Of a stretch of 8,558 nt of DNA, positions 1-7,216 are shown piece after piece. The stretch lies in NCBI GenBank assembly GCA_018713805.1, contig DVOF01000236.1, positions 1-8,558 on the forward strand, read 5' to 3'. The stretch comes from Candidatus Aphodoplasma excrementigallinarum. Its GTDB lineage: Bacteria > Bacillota > Clostridia > UBA1381 > UMGS1253. Within the stretch, counting starts at the first letter, position 1; each line of letters starts with the position of its first letter. The translations under genes were made by a program, and so were the position numbers. Under the pieces are notes generated by a model. It was given only the letters and a program-made list of their open reading frames with translations. It was not told the origin of the DNA and did no database searches.

Positions 1-3000
1 GTTCTGCTTCTGGCCGTATTTCTCCTGAGCCTGTGTCTGGGGAGCTTTCCAGCATTGGCACAGACGGTGGAGCAGGATGTCTTTGACCCGGTTTTGAACG
101 GCGACATGAGCACGGTCGGCACTATCAGCATAACGCCAAACATCACGAGCGGGGACGTGTATTTTGAAGCGAAGGTGATGTTCACCGGTACCGACTATGT
201 GGCAAACCTGTTCCGCGTGCGCCATTATAATAGCAGTACTACCAAATACGATAACTATACACCAACTATCCTTGAGTTCCAAGGCGGAAAAATCTACACG
301 CGCCACGGCTATGAAGATGTCACGGAAGTGGCAAATGCTTCCTATGCGGCAAATCAATGGTATACCTTTAAGGTACTGGTCAAATTTGGCGGGCAATGGG
401 GGCCGGCCTTTGACGTATGGATGGATGACGGCAGCGGGGAAAAGCAGATCGTCTGGAACCGCGTCGTGACCGGCGGCGTTAATTTTACAAATTTGGGCCG
501 CGTGGATTTCAGCGCGGAGCAGAGCACACCGTTCGAGTACATCAAGTGCTACCGCCTCGTGGAGGAGGGCGCGCCTGCTGTGTTCCTGGAAAGCCCCCTC
601 CCGAACCAGAGCTTTGTCGTGGGCGAGGATATCATCCCGCTTTCCGCATCGGCAAGCTATGGCGCAGGGGTCGAAAAAGTGGAGTTCTATACGGGCGATA
701 CCCTGATCAAAACGGTTACGGGCGAACCCTATACCTATCATTGGGCAGACGCGGCAGTTGGTACGCACATCATCACAGCGAAAGCCTATGGGACGGACGG
801 TTCTTTTGCAGTGTCCTCCCCTGTTACAATCAGCGTGGAGGAGCCGAACGCGCGCCCCGTTGTTGAGATTACCGCGCCGGCAAACTATACGCTGTTTGCG
901 CCCGGCGAGCCGGTCACCATTACGGCAGAGGCGGCCGACCCGGACGGTACGATTCAAAAGGTCGACTTTTACCAGGGCATGGCAAAGCTGGAAAACGGCA
1001 CGCTTACCCAGGACGGCAGTACGTATTCGTATACCTTTACGCCGGAAAATACAGGCAGCTCGGTTATCACCGCCGTTGCCACGGACGACCGGGGTAAGAC
1101 CGGAGCAGGGCCGTCTTTGCAGATTGAGGTCGGTTCCTCTCCATTGGTAGAGGAAACCTTCTATTCCTATGATTTTAACGACTATACGGCTGTCGATCAG
1201 ACAACAGGCCCTAAGAACAAGTTTAATGCATGGGCCACGTCCGGCGGCGGCGTTGCGCCGGACGGGCTGATGAGCGGCGTAGCCGCGCCCGATAAGCCGG
1301 AATGGGGCAACTGTATCCGGCTTGACAGCGGCTTTGGCGCACAGCTCGCCCTGCCGGTCCCGAACCCGACCAGCGGCATCATTGCAGCCGAGGGCGACTT
1401 CCGCTTCACCGGGACGGACGTAAGCCGCACGCTGCTGCACCCGCGCTATACATCGAGCGCAAGCACGATTGCACAGGTTTTCTCGACCTCGGGGAACAAC
1501 TTTATCACAAAGGACAGCAGCTTTAATGAATTGCAGACCGGATACAAGTTTACAGAAAACGAATGGTATCACATCAAGGTACTCGTTAACCTCAACAACG
1601 CTACTTACGCTGTCGAAGTCGACGGCGAAACGGTTGTCCGCATGGCGCTGATTTCCTATTGGGACCGTTTCAATGCGGTGAACCTGTTTGGGCTTGGACA
1701 GACGAACGGCGACGGCTCCGTCTACATCGACAACCTCAAAATCAGCCGGCGCGCAGCGCCGAGCGTCACCGCGTCCATCAGCGAGCCGTACAGCGGCAAG
1801 ATCGTACAGGCCGGTACGGACGTGACGATCACGTCGCTTGCGAGCACGACCGATGGCAGTATTGAAAAGGTAGAATACTACAACGGCAGCACATTTCTTG
1901 GCGAATCGGCGACCAGCCCGTATACCTTTGTTTGGGAGGACGTCCCTGCCGGGGAACACCGGCTCACGGCAAAGGCGTATTCCTCCACGGGCGTGGCGGG
2001 CACCTCGAACGTGACGACGCTCGTTTCCCGCGCGGTCGTCCTGCCGTCCATATTCGGCAGCGACATGGTTTTGCAGCAGAATATGCCCATCAAGGTGTGG
2101 GGCACCGGTATCGACGGCGACACGGTGACCGTTTCCTTTAACGGCGAGGAGAAAAGCGCCCCCGTCAGCGGCGGGGAGTGGGCGGTTGAGCTAAGCCCGC
2201 TTGCCGCGGACAACAAAACGCAATACACCATGTCGGTGGAAAGCGCGCTCCACGGCAGCGTCAGCACGTTTACCAACATTATGATGGGCGAGGTATGGGT
2301 TTGCAGCGGGCAGTCTAACATGGAGCGCACCATGTACTCCGACGGGGAGGCCGCCGTAGAAATGCCGAAGGCAAATTACCCGAACATCCGCCTGTTCTCC
2401 CAGAGTGCGAACCCGTCTGCGGCCGAGCAAATTGATGTAAAAAACGGCGGCTGGGCCGTATGCTCGCCGAACACGGTCGGCAGTTTCAGCGCAGTCGGGT
2501 ACTATTTTGGACGCGAGATTCATCTCTCGCAGGACGTCCCGGTCGGGCTGATCAGCGCGACAGTGGGCGGGACGCAGGTTGCGTCCTGGGTAAGCAAGGA
2601 GGCGCTCAGCGCGAACAGCGCGCTCGCCAGCTACAAAAACTCGACCGCGTCGCAGACCGGGAACCGTATCCAAAACGGCCTGTATAACGGCATGATTGCG
2701 CCGCTGATGCCGCTCAGCGTCAAGGGTGTCATCTGGTACCAGGGCGAGTCCGACGTTTATTACGGCAACCTGTACACAGAACTGCTTTCAACGCTGATTA
2801 CAAGCTGGCGCAGCGAGTGGGGCAACGAGGACCTCGAGTTCCACGTGGTCCAGCTCCCAAACTACAACGACACAAACGCGTCCGCGCGCTATGACCTCGT
2901 CCGGGCTAGCCAGTTCGAGGTGTCGCAGACGCTCGACAAAGTTGGGCTTGCCATCACGCTCGACGTGGGCGACTCGAACGACGTGCACCCACTTTATAAA

Positions 3001-3708
3001 CAGCCGGTCGGCAAACGGCTCGCCCTGTCTGCAAGATACCTCACCTATGGCGAGGATATCGAAGTGTATCAGGGGCCGGTCTTTAAGAGCATGGAAAAGG
3101 GCGACGGCACACTTAGCATCGACTTTTACCATACGGGGACGGAGCTCAAAACCGACGACGGGCAGGCGCCGGCCTGCTTCGAGGTAAGCGGCACAGACGG
3201 CGTGTTCTATCCGGCCGAGGCCGTTATCCAGGATGGCAAGATCGTCGTGTCCAGCCCGGGCGTGGCCGACCCGGTATCAGTACGCTACGCCTATGGAAAC
3301 GACCCGCATGTGAATCTGTATAACTCGGCCGACCTGCCTGCCGCGCCGTTCTTAGAGACGTATGCGCCGGTACAGGAGGGCGTGACCGCCGTTTCGGAAG
3401 GGGTCGTTTACCGCGACGCGCAGGGCGCGGAAACGGCAGAGATAACGGCGGGCGGCACCGTCGAAGTGACCGTCACCGTCACAAACCATACGGAGGAGCT
3501 TGCCGACGCAGTCGTTGTGTTGGCGTTAAGCGAGGACGGCCGCCTTGTTGGAAGCGGAATGAAACAGAAGGAGCGTATTTCCGCGGGCGGAAGCCGGGAA
3601 ATTACACTCTCGCTCGCAGTTCCCGACAATGCGGAAAACTTGACGGCAAGTGCCTTTGCATGGGACTCCCTGTTTACCATGCGTCCGCTCTCGTCTGTGA
3701 TCCAGTAA
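1..3708 (+). CDS. Secreted multidomain SASA-family carbohydrate acetylesterase, 5' end outside the window
   Basis: Probable extracellular esterase that removes O-acetyl groups from sialic acid or another acetylated glycan. The reading frame is open from base 1, and its first 20 codons form a hydrophobic signal-peptide core ending in PALA before QTVEQ, so the true start lies upstream. In-window order: LamG-like module (about 61-564), two Ig-like modules (574-837, 853-1131), second LamG-like module (1150-1752), third Ig-like module (1759-2025), SASA esterase (about 2035-3370), C-terminal beta-sandwich domain (about 3379-3705). Esterase signatures are VLQQ near its start, GQSNM with the nucleophile Ser at 2314-2316, GVIWYQGESD at 2725-2754, and DVHP with Asp 2980-2982 and His 2986-2988, so the SGNH-type active site looks intact. 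No LPXTG motif or S-layer anchor is seen at the C-terminus, which suggests release or glycan binding. At least 1235 residues, much longer than a bare SASA enzyme. The real substrate (mucin sialate or plant acetyl-glycan) cannot be read from sequence. Confidence 0.88.
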   Translation, partial: VLLLAVFLLSLCLGSFPALAQTVEQDVFDPVLNGDMSTVGTISITPNITSGDVYFEAKVMFTGTDYVANLFRVRHYNSSTTKYDNYTPTILEFQGGKIYTRHGYEDVTEVANASYAANQWYTFKVLVKFGGQWGPAFDVWMDDGSGEKQIVWNRVVTGGVNFTNLGRVDFSAEQSTPFEYIKCYRLVEEGAPAVFLESPLPNQSFVVGEDIIPLSASASYGAGVEKVEFYTGDTLIKTVTGEPYTYHWADAAVGTHIITAKAYGTDGSFAVSSPVTISVEEPNARPVVEITAPANYTLFAPGEPVTITAEAADPDGTIQKVDFYQGMAKLENGTLTQDGSTYSYTFTPENTGSSVITAVATDDRGKTGAGPSLQIEVGSSPLVEETFYSYDFNDYTAVDQTTGPKNKFNAWATSGGGVAPDGLMSGVAAPDKPEWGNCIRLDSGFGAQLALPVPNPTSGIIAAEGDFRFTGTDVSRTLLHPRYTSSASTIAQVFSTSGNNFITKDSSFNELQTGYKFTENEWYHIKVLVNLNNATYAVEVDGETVVRMALISYWDRFNAVNLFGLGQTNGDGSVYIDNLKISRRAAPSVTASISEPYSGKIVQAGTDVTITSLASTTDGSIEKVEYYNGSTFLGESATSPYTFVWEDVPAGEHRLTAKAYSSTGVAGTSNVTTLVSRAVVLPSIFGSDMVLQQNMPIKVWGTGIDGDTVTVSFNGEEKSAPVSGGEWAVELSPLAADNKTQYTMSVESALHGSVSTFTNIMMGEVWVCSGQSNMERTMYSDGEAAVEMPKANYPNIRLFSQSANPSAAEQIDVKNGGWAVCSPNTVGSFSAVGYYFGREIHLSQDVPVGLISATVGGTQVASWVSKEALSANSALASYKNSTASQTGNRIQNGLYNGMIAPLMPLSVKGVIWYQGESDVYYGNLYTELLSTLITSWRSEWGNEDLEFHVVQLPNYNDTNASARYDLVRASQFEVSQTLDKVGLAITLDVGDSNDVHPLYKQPVGKRLALSARYLTYGEDIEVYQGPVFKSMEKGDGTLSIDFYHTGTELKTDDGQAPACFEVSGTDGVFYPAEAVIQDGKIVVSSPGVADPVSVRYAYGNDPHVNLYNSADLPAAPFLETYAPVQEGVTAVSEGVVYRDAQGAETAEITAGGTVEVTVTVTNHTEELADAVVVLALSEDGRLVGSGMKQKERISAGGSREITLSLAVPDNAENLTASAFAWDSLFTMRPLSSVIQ
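61..1752 (+). repeat. Duplicated LamG-like (concanavalin-like) modules within the acetylesterase
   Basis: Two beta-rich modules at about 61-564 and 1150-1752 share a common pattern: an FTGTD strand after an acidic or aromatic start, a later W-Y-x-(F/I)-KVLV strand, and an (F/Y)-x-V-(W/E)-(M/V)-D-(D/G) strand. The second ends in VYIDNLKIS, typical of laminin-G or concanavalin-like glycan-binding folds. Binding function is inferred from fold type only. Confidence 0.6.
574..2025 (+). repeat. Three Ig-like repeats within the acetylesterase
   Basis: Three copies of a roughly 90-residue bacterial Ig-like module lie at 574-837, 853-1131 and 1759-2025. Shared features are a Pro-rich start, a central VEFY/VDFY/VEYY strand following a Lys, an aromatic YTYHW/YSYTF/YTFVW strand, and an end resembling G-(T/S/E)-H/V-x-(I/L)-TAKAY or TAVAT. 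They resemble the Big_17 type found in secreted clostridial glycan enzymes, where they serve as spacers or weak binding modules. The repeats are diverged at protein level, so they are old duplications. The second LamG-like module separates copy 2 from copy 3. Confidence 0.75.
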
Positions 3709-3727
3709 CCATATCAGTAAACAATTT

Positions 3728-3767
3728 GGTTCCGCCGAAGGAGAAATTCTTTGGCGGAACCTTTTTT
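3728..3767 (+). terminator. Intrinsic terminator after the acetylesterase gene
   Basis: GGTTCCGCC (3728-3736) pairs with GGCGGAACC (3753-3761). The stem extends inward through G:U and A:T pairs and is followed directly by six T residues (3762-3767). It lies 20 bases after the esterase stop codon and separates that gene from the ZIP transporter. Confidence 0.92.
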
Positions 3768-3789
3768 GTATGTATTTCCAAAGAAAGCG

Positions 3790-3818
3790 TTTACTTTTTT
3801 GCACAGACCTGATACAAT
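3790..3818 (+). promoter_or_regulatory. SigA-type promoter of the ZIP transporter gene
   Basis: TTTACT (3790-3795) and TACAAT (3813-3818) are separated by exactly 17 bases. Transcription would start near 3825, giving a leader of about 67 bases. I see no clear metalloregulator palindrome over the promoter. Confidence 0.7.
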
Positions 3819-3891
3819 GGGAAAAACGAATATAGCCGTATAGAATGGCAGAATTGATTCACAATAAACATAAGGAAAGCAGGGTGATTGT

Positions 3892-4680
3892 ATGAATATG
3901 ATTTCCTGGGCGGCGGCGGGCACGGGCTTTACATTTTTGATGACGGCGCTCGGCGCGTCGCTGGTACTGTTTTTTAAGAAACAAACCTCGGAGAACGCGC
4001 AGCGCATTTTTCTCGGATTTGCGGCTGGCGTGATGATTGCCGCGTCGGTATGGTCGCTGCTGATCCCCGCTATCGAGGAGGCGGAAGCGCAGGGCATACC
4101 GGGCTGGCTCCCGGGCGCAGGGGGCTTCGTGCTCGGCGTAGCATTTCTGATGCTGCTCGACTCTGTCATGCCGCATCTGCACCCCGGTTCCAAAGAGCCG
4201 GAAGGCGTACATTCCTCCTTGAAGCGCACGACGCTGCTCATCTCTGCGGTGACGCTGCACAACATCCCGGAAGGGATGGCCGTCGGGCTGTCGTTCGCGC
4301 TTGCGGCGCAGACGAGCGACCCGGCCGCGCTGACCGGGGCGATGACGCTTGCCATCGGCATGGGTATCCAAAATTTCCCGGAGGGGGCGGCTGTCTCGCT
4401 CCCGCTCCACCAGGAAGGTATGGGAAAGTGGAAGTCGTTTCTCTACGGGAGCATGTCCGGCGTCGTGGAGCCGATTTTCGGTATTCTCACCGTGCTGATT
4501 GCCGGGAGTATCACGCCGCTCATGCCGTGGCTTTTGGCCTTTGCAGCGGGCGCGATGCTCTATGTCGTGACCGAGGAGCTCATCCCGGAGGCACACCTCG
4601 GGAGCCACTCCAACATCGGGACGCTCGGCGTTATGGCAGGGTTTCTGATCATGATGGTGCTTGACGTGGCATTGGGGTAA
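3892..4680 (+). CDS. ZIP family divalent metal transporter (GufA-like)
   Basis: Inner-membrane transporter expected to import zinc or related divalent cations. The 262-residue protein is almost entirely hydrophobic, with about eight membrane segments, the usual length for bacterial ZIP proteins. The two metal-site helices are visible: HNIPEG with His123 and Glu127, and QNFPEG with Gln160 and Glu164; the Q-N-F-P-E form points to the GufA-like branch. A short loop with PHLHP precedes the first of these helices and may bind metal. The start is ATG 3892, with GGTGAT at 3883-3888 as a Shine-Dalgarno match and a GGAAAG stretch before it; ATG 3898 is a less likely alternative. The gene stands alone between two terminators and converges on spoIVA. 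Metal specificity is not determined by the sequence seen. Confidence 0.9.
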   Translation: MNMISWAAAGTGFTFLMTALGASLVLFFKKQTSENAQRIFLGFAAGVMIAASVWSLLIPAIEEAEAQGIPGWLPGAGGFVLGVAFLMLLDSVMPHLHPGSKEPEGVHSSLKRTTLLISAVTLHNIPEGMAVGLSFALAAQTSDPAALTGAMTLAIGMGIQNFPEGAAVSLPLHQEGMGKWKSFLYGSMSGVVEPIFGILTVLIAGSITPLMPWLLAFAAGAMLYVVTEELIPEAHLGSHSNIGTLGVMAGFLIMMVLDVALG

Positions 4681-4687
4681 TGGAACG

Positions 4688-4728
4688 AAAAACGGAGGAC
4701 AGCCGACCCGGGCTGCCCTCCGTTTTTT
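4688..4728. terminator. Bidirectional terminator between ZIP gene and spoIVA
   Basis: ACGGAGGACAGCC (4692-4704) pairs with GGCTGCCCTCCGT (4711-4723) with one A:C mismatch and a 6-base loop. T residues follow on the plus strand (4723-4728) and A residues precede it (4688-4692), so the hairpin can end transcription from both convergent genes. It lies 11 bases past the ZIP stop and 16 bases past the spoIVA stop. Confidence 0.92.
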
Positions 4729-4744
4729 ATTTATGTAAAATCCC

Positions 4745-6223
4745 CTACAAAATAATGCAGATCAGGCCGCCGCTGCCCTCGTTAATAATGCGCGACAGCG
4801 TCTCCTGCAGCTTATGCTGCGCATCGTCCGGCATGTGGACCAGCTTGCTGTGCAGGCCCTCGTTGACCAGCTCGTGAAGCGACTTGCCAAAGATGTTGGA
4901 GTCCCAAATCTTTTTCGGGTCGGAGTCGAACTCCGAAAGTAAATACGATACAAGCTCCTCCGACTGCTTTTCACTCCCGACAAGCGGGTTGACCTCCGTT
5001 TCGATATCGGCGCGGATCATATGGATCGACGGCGCCGACGCCTTCAGCTTAACGCCGAAGCGGCTGCCCTGCCGCACGATCTGCGGCTCCTCAAGCCGGA
5101 GCTCGTCGATGGTCGGCGACACGATGCCGTACCCCTTTTCGGACACTTCATGGAGCGCATACGCCACTTTGTCGTATTCCTTTTTAACCTCCGACAGTTC
5201 GCAGATCATCCGAATCAGCGCGTCCTCGCCCTGGATTTCCAGCCCGGACAGCTCGCTTAGTACCGTGTAGAATAAGTCGTCTGGCGTGTAGAAGTCGATG
5301 GCAACGCTTCCTTCCCCCAGGTCGACCCGGTCAATGCGCGCCGTTTTGACAAATTCGCAGTCCTCGAGCGAATGCGCCGTCGCGCGCGCGTCCTTGATCG
5401 TCCGCACGCCCTCGGTCGCGTTCAGGATTGCCTCATACACGTTCTGCTTGAGCCAGTGGGAATTGTCCAGCCCGTCGATCCAGCGCGGCGTGTTGACGGT
5501 AATTTCGCAGAGTGGGAACTCGAAAAGCACGTGCTCCATGATATCGTGAATATCCTGCGCCCCAAGCTGCGCGCAGTTGACCGCCATAACGCTGACCCCG
5601 TACTTTTCCTCAAGCTCCTCCCTGAGCTTCTGCGCCGCTTCCGAGCGCGGGTCCGCCGAGTTTAACAAAATCACGAACGGCTTGCCAATCTGCTTGAGCT
5701 CGTTTATGACGCGCTCTTCCGCAGCGACATAGTCCTGGCGCGGAATCTCGGTCACGGTGCCGTCCGTGGTCACGACAAGCCCGATCGTCGAGTGGTCGCA
5801 GATGACCTTTTTCGTCCCAAGCTCCGCCGCCTCGTTGAACGGGATCTGGTGGTCGAACCACGGCGTCTGTACCATGCGCGGTTCGCCGTCCTCCATGTAG
5901 CCCATTGCAGAATCTACAATATAACCCACGCAGTCGATCATACGTACATGCATGTGCGCGTTGTCGTCGAGCGCAATGTCAACGGCCTCGTTTGGAATAA
6001 ACTTCGGCTCCGTCGTCATGATCGTCCGGCCTGCCGCGCTCTGGGGCAGCTCGTCACGCGCGCGCTCCGCCTTGTATTCATTGTCGATGTTCGGGATGAC
6101 GAGCGCGTCCATGAACCGTTTGATAAAGGTAGATTTCCCCGTCCGAACAGGCCCCACGACGCCAATATAGATATCCCCGTCCGTCCGCGTGGCAATATCT
6201 TTATAAATATCTGCTCCGGTCAT
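4745..6223 (-). CDS. spoIVA: Stage IV sporulation protein A (spore coat basement ATPase)
   Basis: Mother-cell ATPase that polymerises on the outer forespore membrane and forms the platform on which the spore coat assembles; in Bacillus it is anchored by SpoVM. The protein is 492 residues, the same length as B. subtilis SpoIVA. Walker A is GPVRTGKST with Lys30; the paired threonines T70 and T71 lie in TIMTTEPKF; the Walker B Asp97 is in IDCVGY. These positions match those reported for B. subtilis. The C-terminal segment ends in GGLICIIL, the hydrophobic tail typical of the family and implicated in localisation. The start ATG (6221-6223) is fixed by an AGGAGG site seven bases upstream. The gene is monocistronic, convergent with the ZIP gene and divergent from tRNA-Trp. 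In the family it is transcribed by SigE; a candidate element is listed separately. No damage seen. Confidence 0.98.
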   Translation of the reverse strand: MTGADIYKDIATRTDGDIYIGVVGPVRTGKSTFIKRFMDALVIPNIDNEYKAERARDELPQSAAGRTIMTTEPKFIPNEAVDIALDDNAHMHVRMIDCVGYIVDSAMGYMEDGEPRMVQTPWFDHQIPFNEAAELGTKKVICDHSTIGLVVTTDGTVTEIPRQDYVAAEERVINELKQIGKPFVILLNSADPRSEAAQKLREELEEKYGVSVMAVNCAQLGAQDIHDIMEHVLFEFPLCEITVNTPRWIDGLDNSHWLKQNVYEAILNATEGVRTIKDARATAHSLEDCEFVKTARIDRVDLGEGSVAIDFYTPDDLFYTVLSELSGLEIQGEDALIRMICELSEVKKEYDKVAYALHEVSEKGYGIVSPTIDELRLEEPQIVRQGSRFGVKLKASAPSIHMIRADIETEVNPLVGSEKQSEELVSYLLSEFDSDPKKIWDSNIFGKSLHELVNEGLHSKLVHMPDDAQHKLQETLSRIINEGSGGLICIIL

Positions 6224-6230
6224 TGTTTAT

Positions 6231-6236
6231 CCTCCT
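6231..6236 (-). promoter_or_regulatory. Ribosome binding site of spoIVA
   Basis: CCTCCT on the plus strand reads AGGAGG on the minus strand, within GAGGAGGA, seven bases before the ATG. It is a near-perfect match to the 16S anti-Shine-Dalgarno sequence and decides the start codon. Confidence 0.9.
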
Positions 6237-6271
6237 CAAAAATAAGTTATACAATTTGTACAGGTTACTAC

Positions 6272-6300
6272 ATTATATGGGGGCCTGCCTACTTTTATTA
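6272..6300 (-). promoter_or_regulatory. Possible SigE-type promoter of spoIVA
   Basis: On the minus strand CATATAAT (6279-6272) resembles the SigE -10 box (CATACAAT-like). An A/T-rich TAATAAA element (6300-6294) lies 14 bases upstream as a candidate -35. Spacing and distance to the start codon suit SigE control, expected for spoIVA, but both elements are imperfect. Confidence 0.4.
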
Positions 6301-6301
6301 C

Positions 6302-6323
6302 CCGGATAAAAAATTTTTTCCGG
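6302..6323. repeat. AT-rich inverted repeat flanked by CCGG
   Basis: CCGG, an AT insertion, then AAAAAA/TTTTTT and CCGG form a near-perfect palindrome in the divergent spoIVA/tRNA-Trp region. It lies about 47 bases before the tRNA promoter -35 and just upstream of the possible spoIVA promoter. It could be a protein binding site or a weak hairpin; nothing in the sequence decides this. Confidence 0.35.
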
Positions 6324-6369
6324 TTCGGTGTATGGCAGTAATTTTTGAGAAGAAATGTGTAATTTTATC

Positions 6370-6398
6370 TTGACAAGAGCGGCGCAAGCGGGTATAAT
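6370..6398 (+). promoter_or_regulatory. Consensus SigA promoter of tRNA-Trp
   Basis: TTGACA (6370-6375) and TATAAT (6393-6398) are both perfect consensus hexamers with 17 bases between them. Transcription would start near 6405, about 23 bases before the mature tRNA 5' end. Confidence 0.93.
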
Positions 6399-6427
6399 AT
6401 ATGAGTATCGCAACAAAAGTATTCTAT

Positions 6428-6503
6428 AGGGGTATAGCTCAGTTGGTAGAGCAATGGTCTCCAAAACCATGTGCCGAGGGTTCAAGTCCTTCTGCCCCTG
6501 CCA
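6428..6503 (+). tRNA. tRNA-Trp (anticodon CCA)
   Basis: A complete cloverleaf of 76 bases. The acceptor AGGGGTA pairs with TGCCCCT (one G:U pair); the D stem is GCTC/GAGC; the anticodon stem ATGGT/ACCAT encloses loop CTCCAAA with anticodon CCA at 6461-6463; the variable loop is GTGCC; the T stem GAGGG/CCTTC encloses TTCAAGT. The 3' CCA (6501-6503) is encoded. It has its own promoter and terminator, so it is a single-gene unit. Decayed mobile-element DNA begins shortly downstream, and tRNA 3' ends are common integration sites. Confidence 0.98.
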
Positions 6504-6516
6504 TTCAAGGTATCAC

Positions 6517-6547
6517 AAAAAGTTCGGCTGTTTTTGTCGGACTTTTT
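6517..6547 (+). terminator. Intrinsic terminator after tRNA-Trp
   Basis: AAAAAGTTCGGC (6517-6528) pairs with GTCGGACTTTTT (6536-6547) through 12 pairs including two G:U, around a 7-base loop. The T-run forms part of the right arm. It starts 14 bases after the tRNA. Confidence 0.85.
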
Positions 6548-6626
6548 GTTTGCCTTTTTATAGTTTATCCCTTGATTCTTTGTATGTCAACAGATCAAAA
6601 AAGAGGCTTTTTCCAATGCCTGTGAA
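6548..6626. other. Junction region between tRNA-Trp unit and recombinase remnant
   Basis: About 80 AT-rich bases without a credible gene. The minus strand past the TGA at 6627 can be read in a shifted frame as DSQALEKASF, which might be further recombinase C-terminus after another frameshift, but it is too short to support. No copy of the tRNA 3' end was seen here that would mark an attachment-site duplication. Confidence 0.4.
6597..6621 (-). terminator. Weak terminator-like hairpin after the recombinase remnant
   Basis: On the minus strand AGGC (6621-6618) can pair with GCCT (6607-6604) across an A/T-rich loop, followed by CTTTTTT. The stem is only about four strong pairs. It lies just beyond the recombinase remnant and may have been its terminator. 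Confidence 0.35.
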
Positions 6627-7204
6627 TCAATAGGCCTTATATTCTCCCAACAGCCTGTTTAGCATTGCATCCGTAAAGATGTAGTCCGCCAGCTTCCTTA
6701 GTACAAATTCTTCTATTACTTCACGTCGGATTTCCGGGTTATCCCCGTATAGTGGGATCCGCATTCACCACAGATTATTTTCCCGGACAGCAAATAGGTT
6801 TCTTTTGCGGTATAACTTGCCGCCTTATGTCTGCGTTTTTTCATGATCTCTGCCATTTTTGCAAAGTCATCTTCCGAAATTATCTGCGGCACAACACCTT
6901 TTACCCGTATACTCGGCGATTCTATTCTGTTGTATACATACGTTCCCGTATATTTTTCATTACATAGTATTTCGTGAATAGAACCCTTTGAAAAAGCCTG
7001 CCCGCGCTTCGTTTTGTACCCGTTAGCATTCAAATAGCGGATGATTTGACTGTATCCAGCTCCGGCAAGGCTCATCTTAAATATAATTTTTACCGCCTCT
7101 GCCTCCCCGGGATTGATAACAAGCCTTTTGCTTTGTGGGTCAACATTAAAGCCCAACGGTGGAATCCCGCCGGTATGTCTGCCGCTGTACCTCAACTGTT
7201 GTAT
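6627..7204 (-). pseudogene. Remnant of a large serine recombinase
   Basis: The intact parent would be a site-specific integrase or transposon resolvase of the large serine recombinase type. Seen here are the recombinase domain, starting near RHTGGIPPLGFNVDP (about 7185-7140) and continuing through QIIRYLNANGYKTKRGQ and HEILCNEKYTGTYVYNR, then the first half of the zinc ribbon (CGECGSHYTG). The N-terminal resolvase domain with the catalytic serine is absent; the frame upstream reads unrelated residues and meets a TGA at 7219-7217. Near 6738-6750 the zinc-ribbon second half is missing and the frame shifts: the expected continuation, NPEIRREVIEEFVLRKLADY and so on, is found in another minus frame ending at the TGA at 6629-6627. 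The original frame stops at 6716-6718. This is a non-functional fossil of a mobile element, next to tRNA-Trp. Confidence 0.88.
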
Positions 7205-7216
7205 GGTTTGGCATTT

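Noticed and set aside
2191..2673. 160-codon minus-strand reading frame inside the esterase
   Set aside because: It lies wholly within the SASA domain, which has catalytic motifs on the plus strand; its Arg-rich composition is typical of an antisense shadow.
3859..4608. 249-codon minus-strand reading frame opposite the ZIP gene
   Set aside because: It is an Arg/His-rich shadow of the GC-rich ZIP gene, which has clear ZIP motifs, a promoter and a terminator; the shadow has no ribosome site or recognisable domain.
5792..6373. 193-codon plus-strand reading frame opposite the spoIVA 5' end
   Set aside because: It overlaps the conserved Walker A and B region of SpoIVA on the other strand and runs into the divergent promoter region; no domain is recognisable.
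6401..6625. Plus-strand reading frame across tRNA-Trp
   Set aside because: It translates through a perfect tRNA and its terminator; coincidental.
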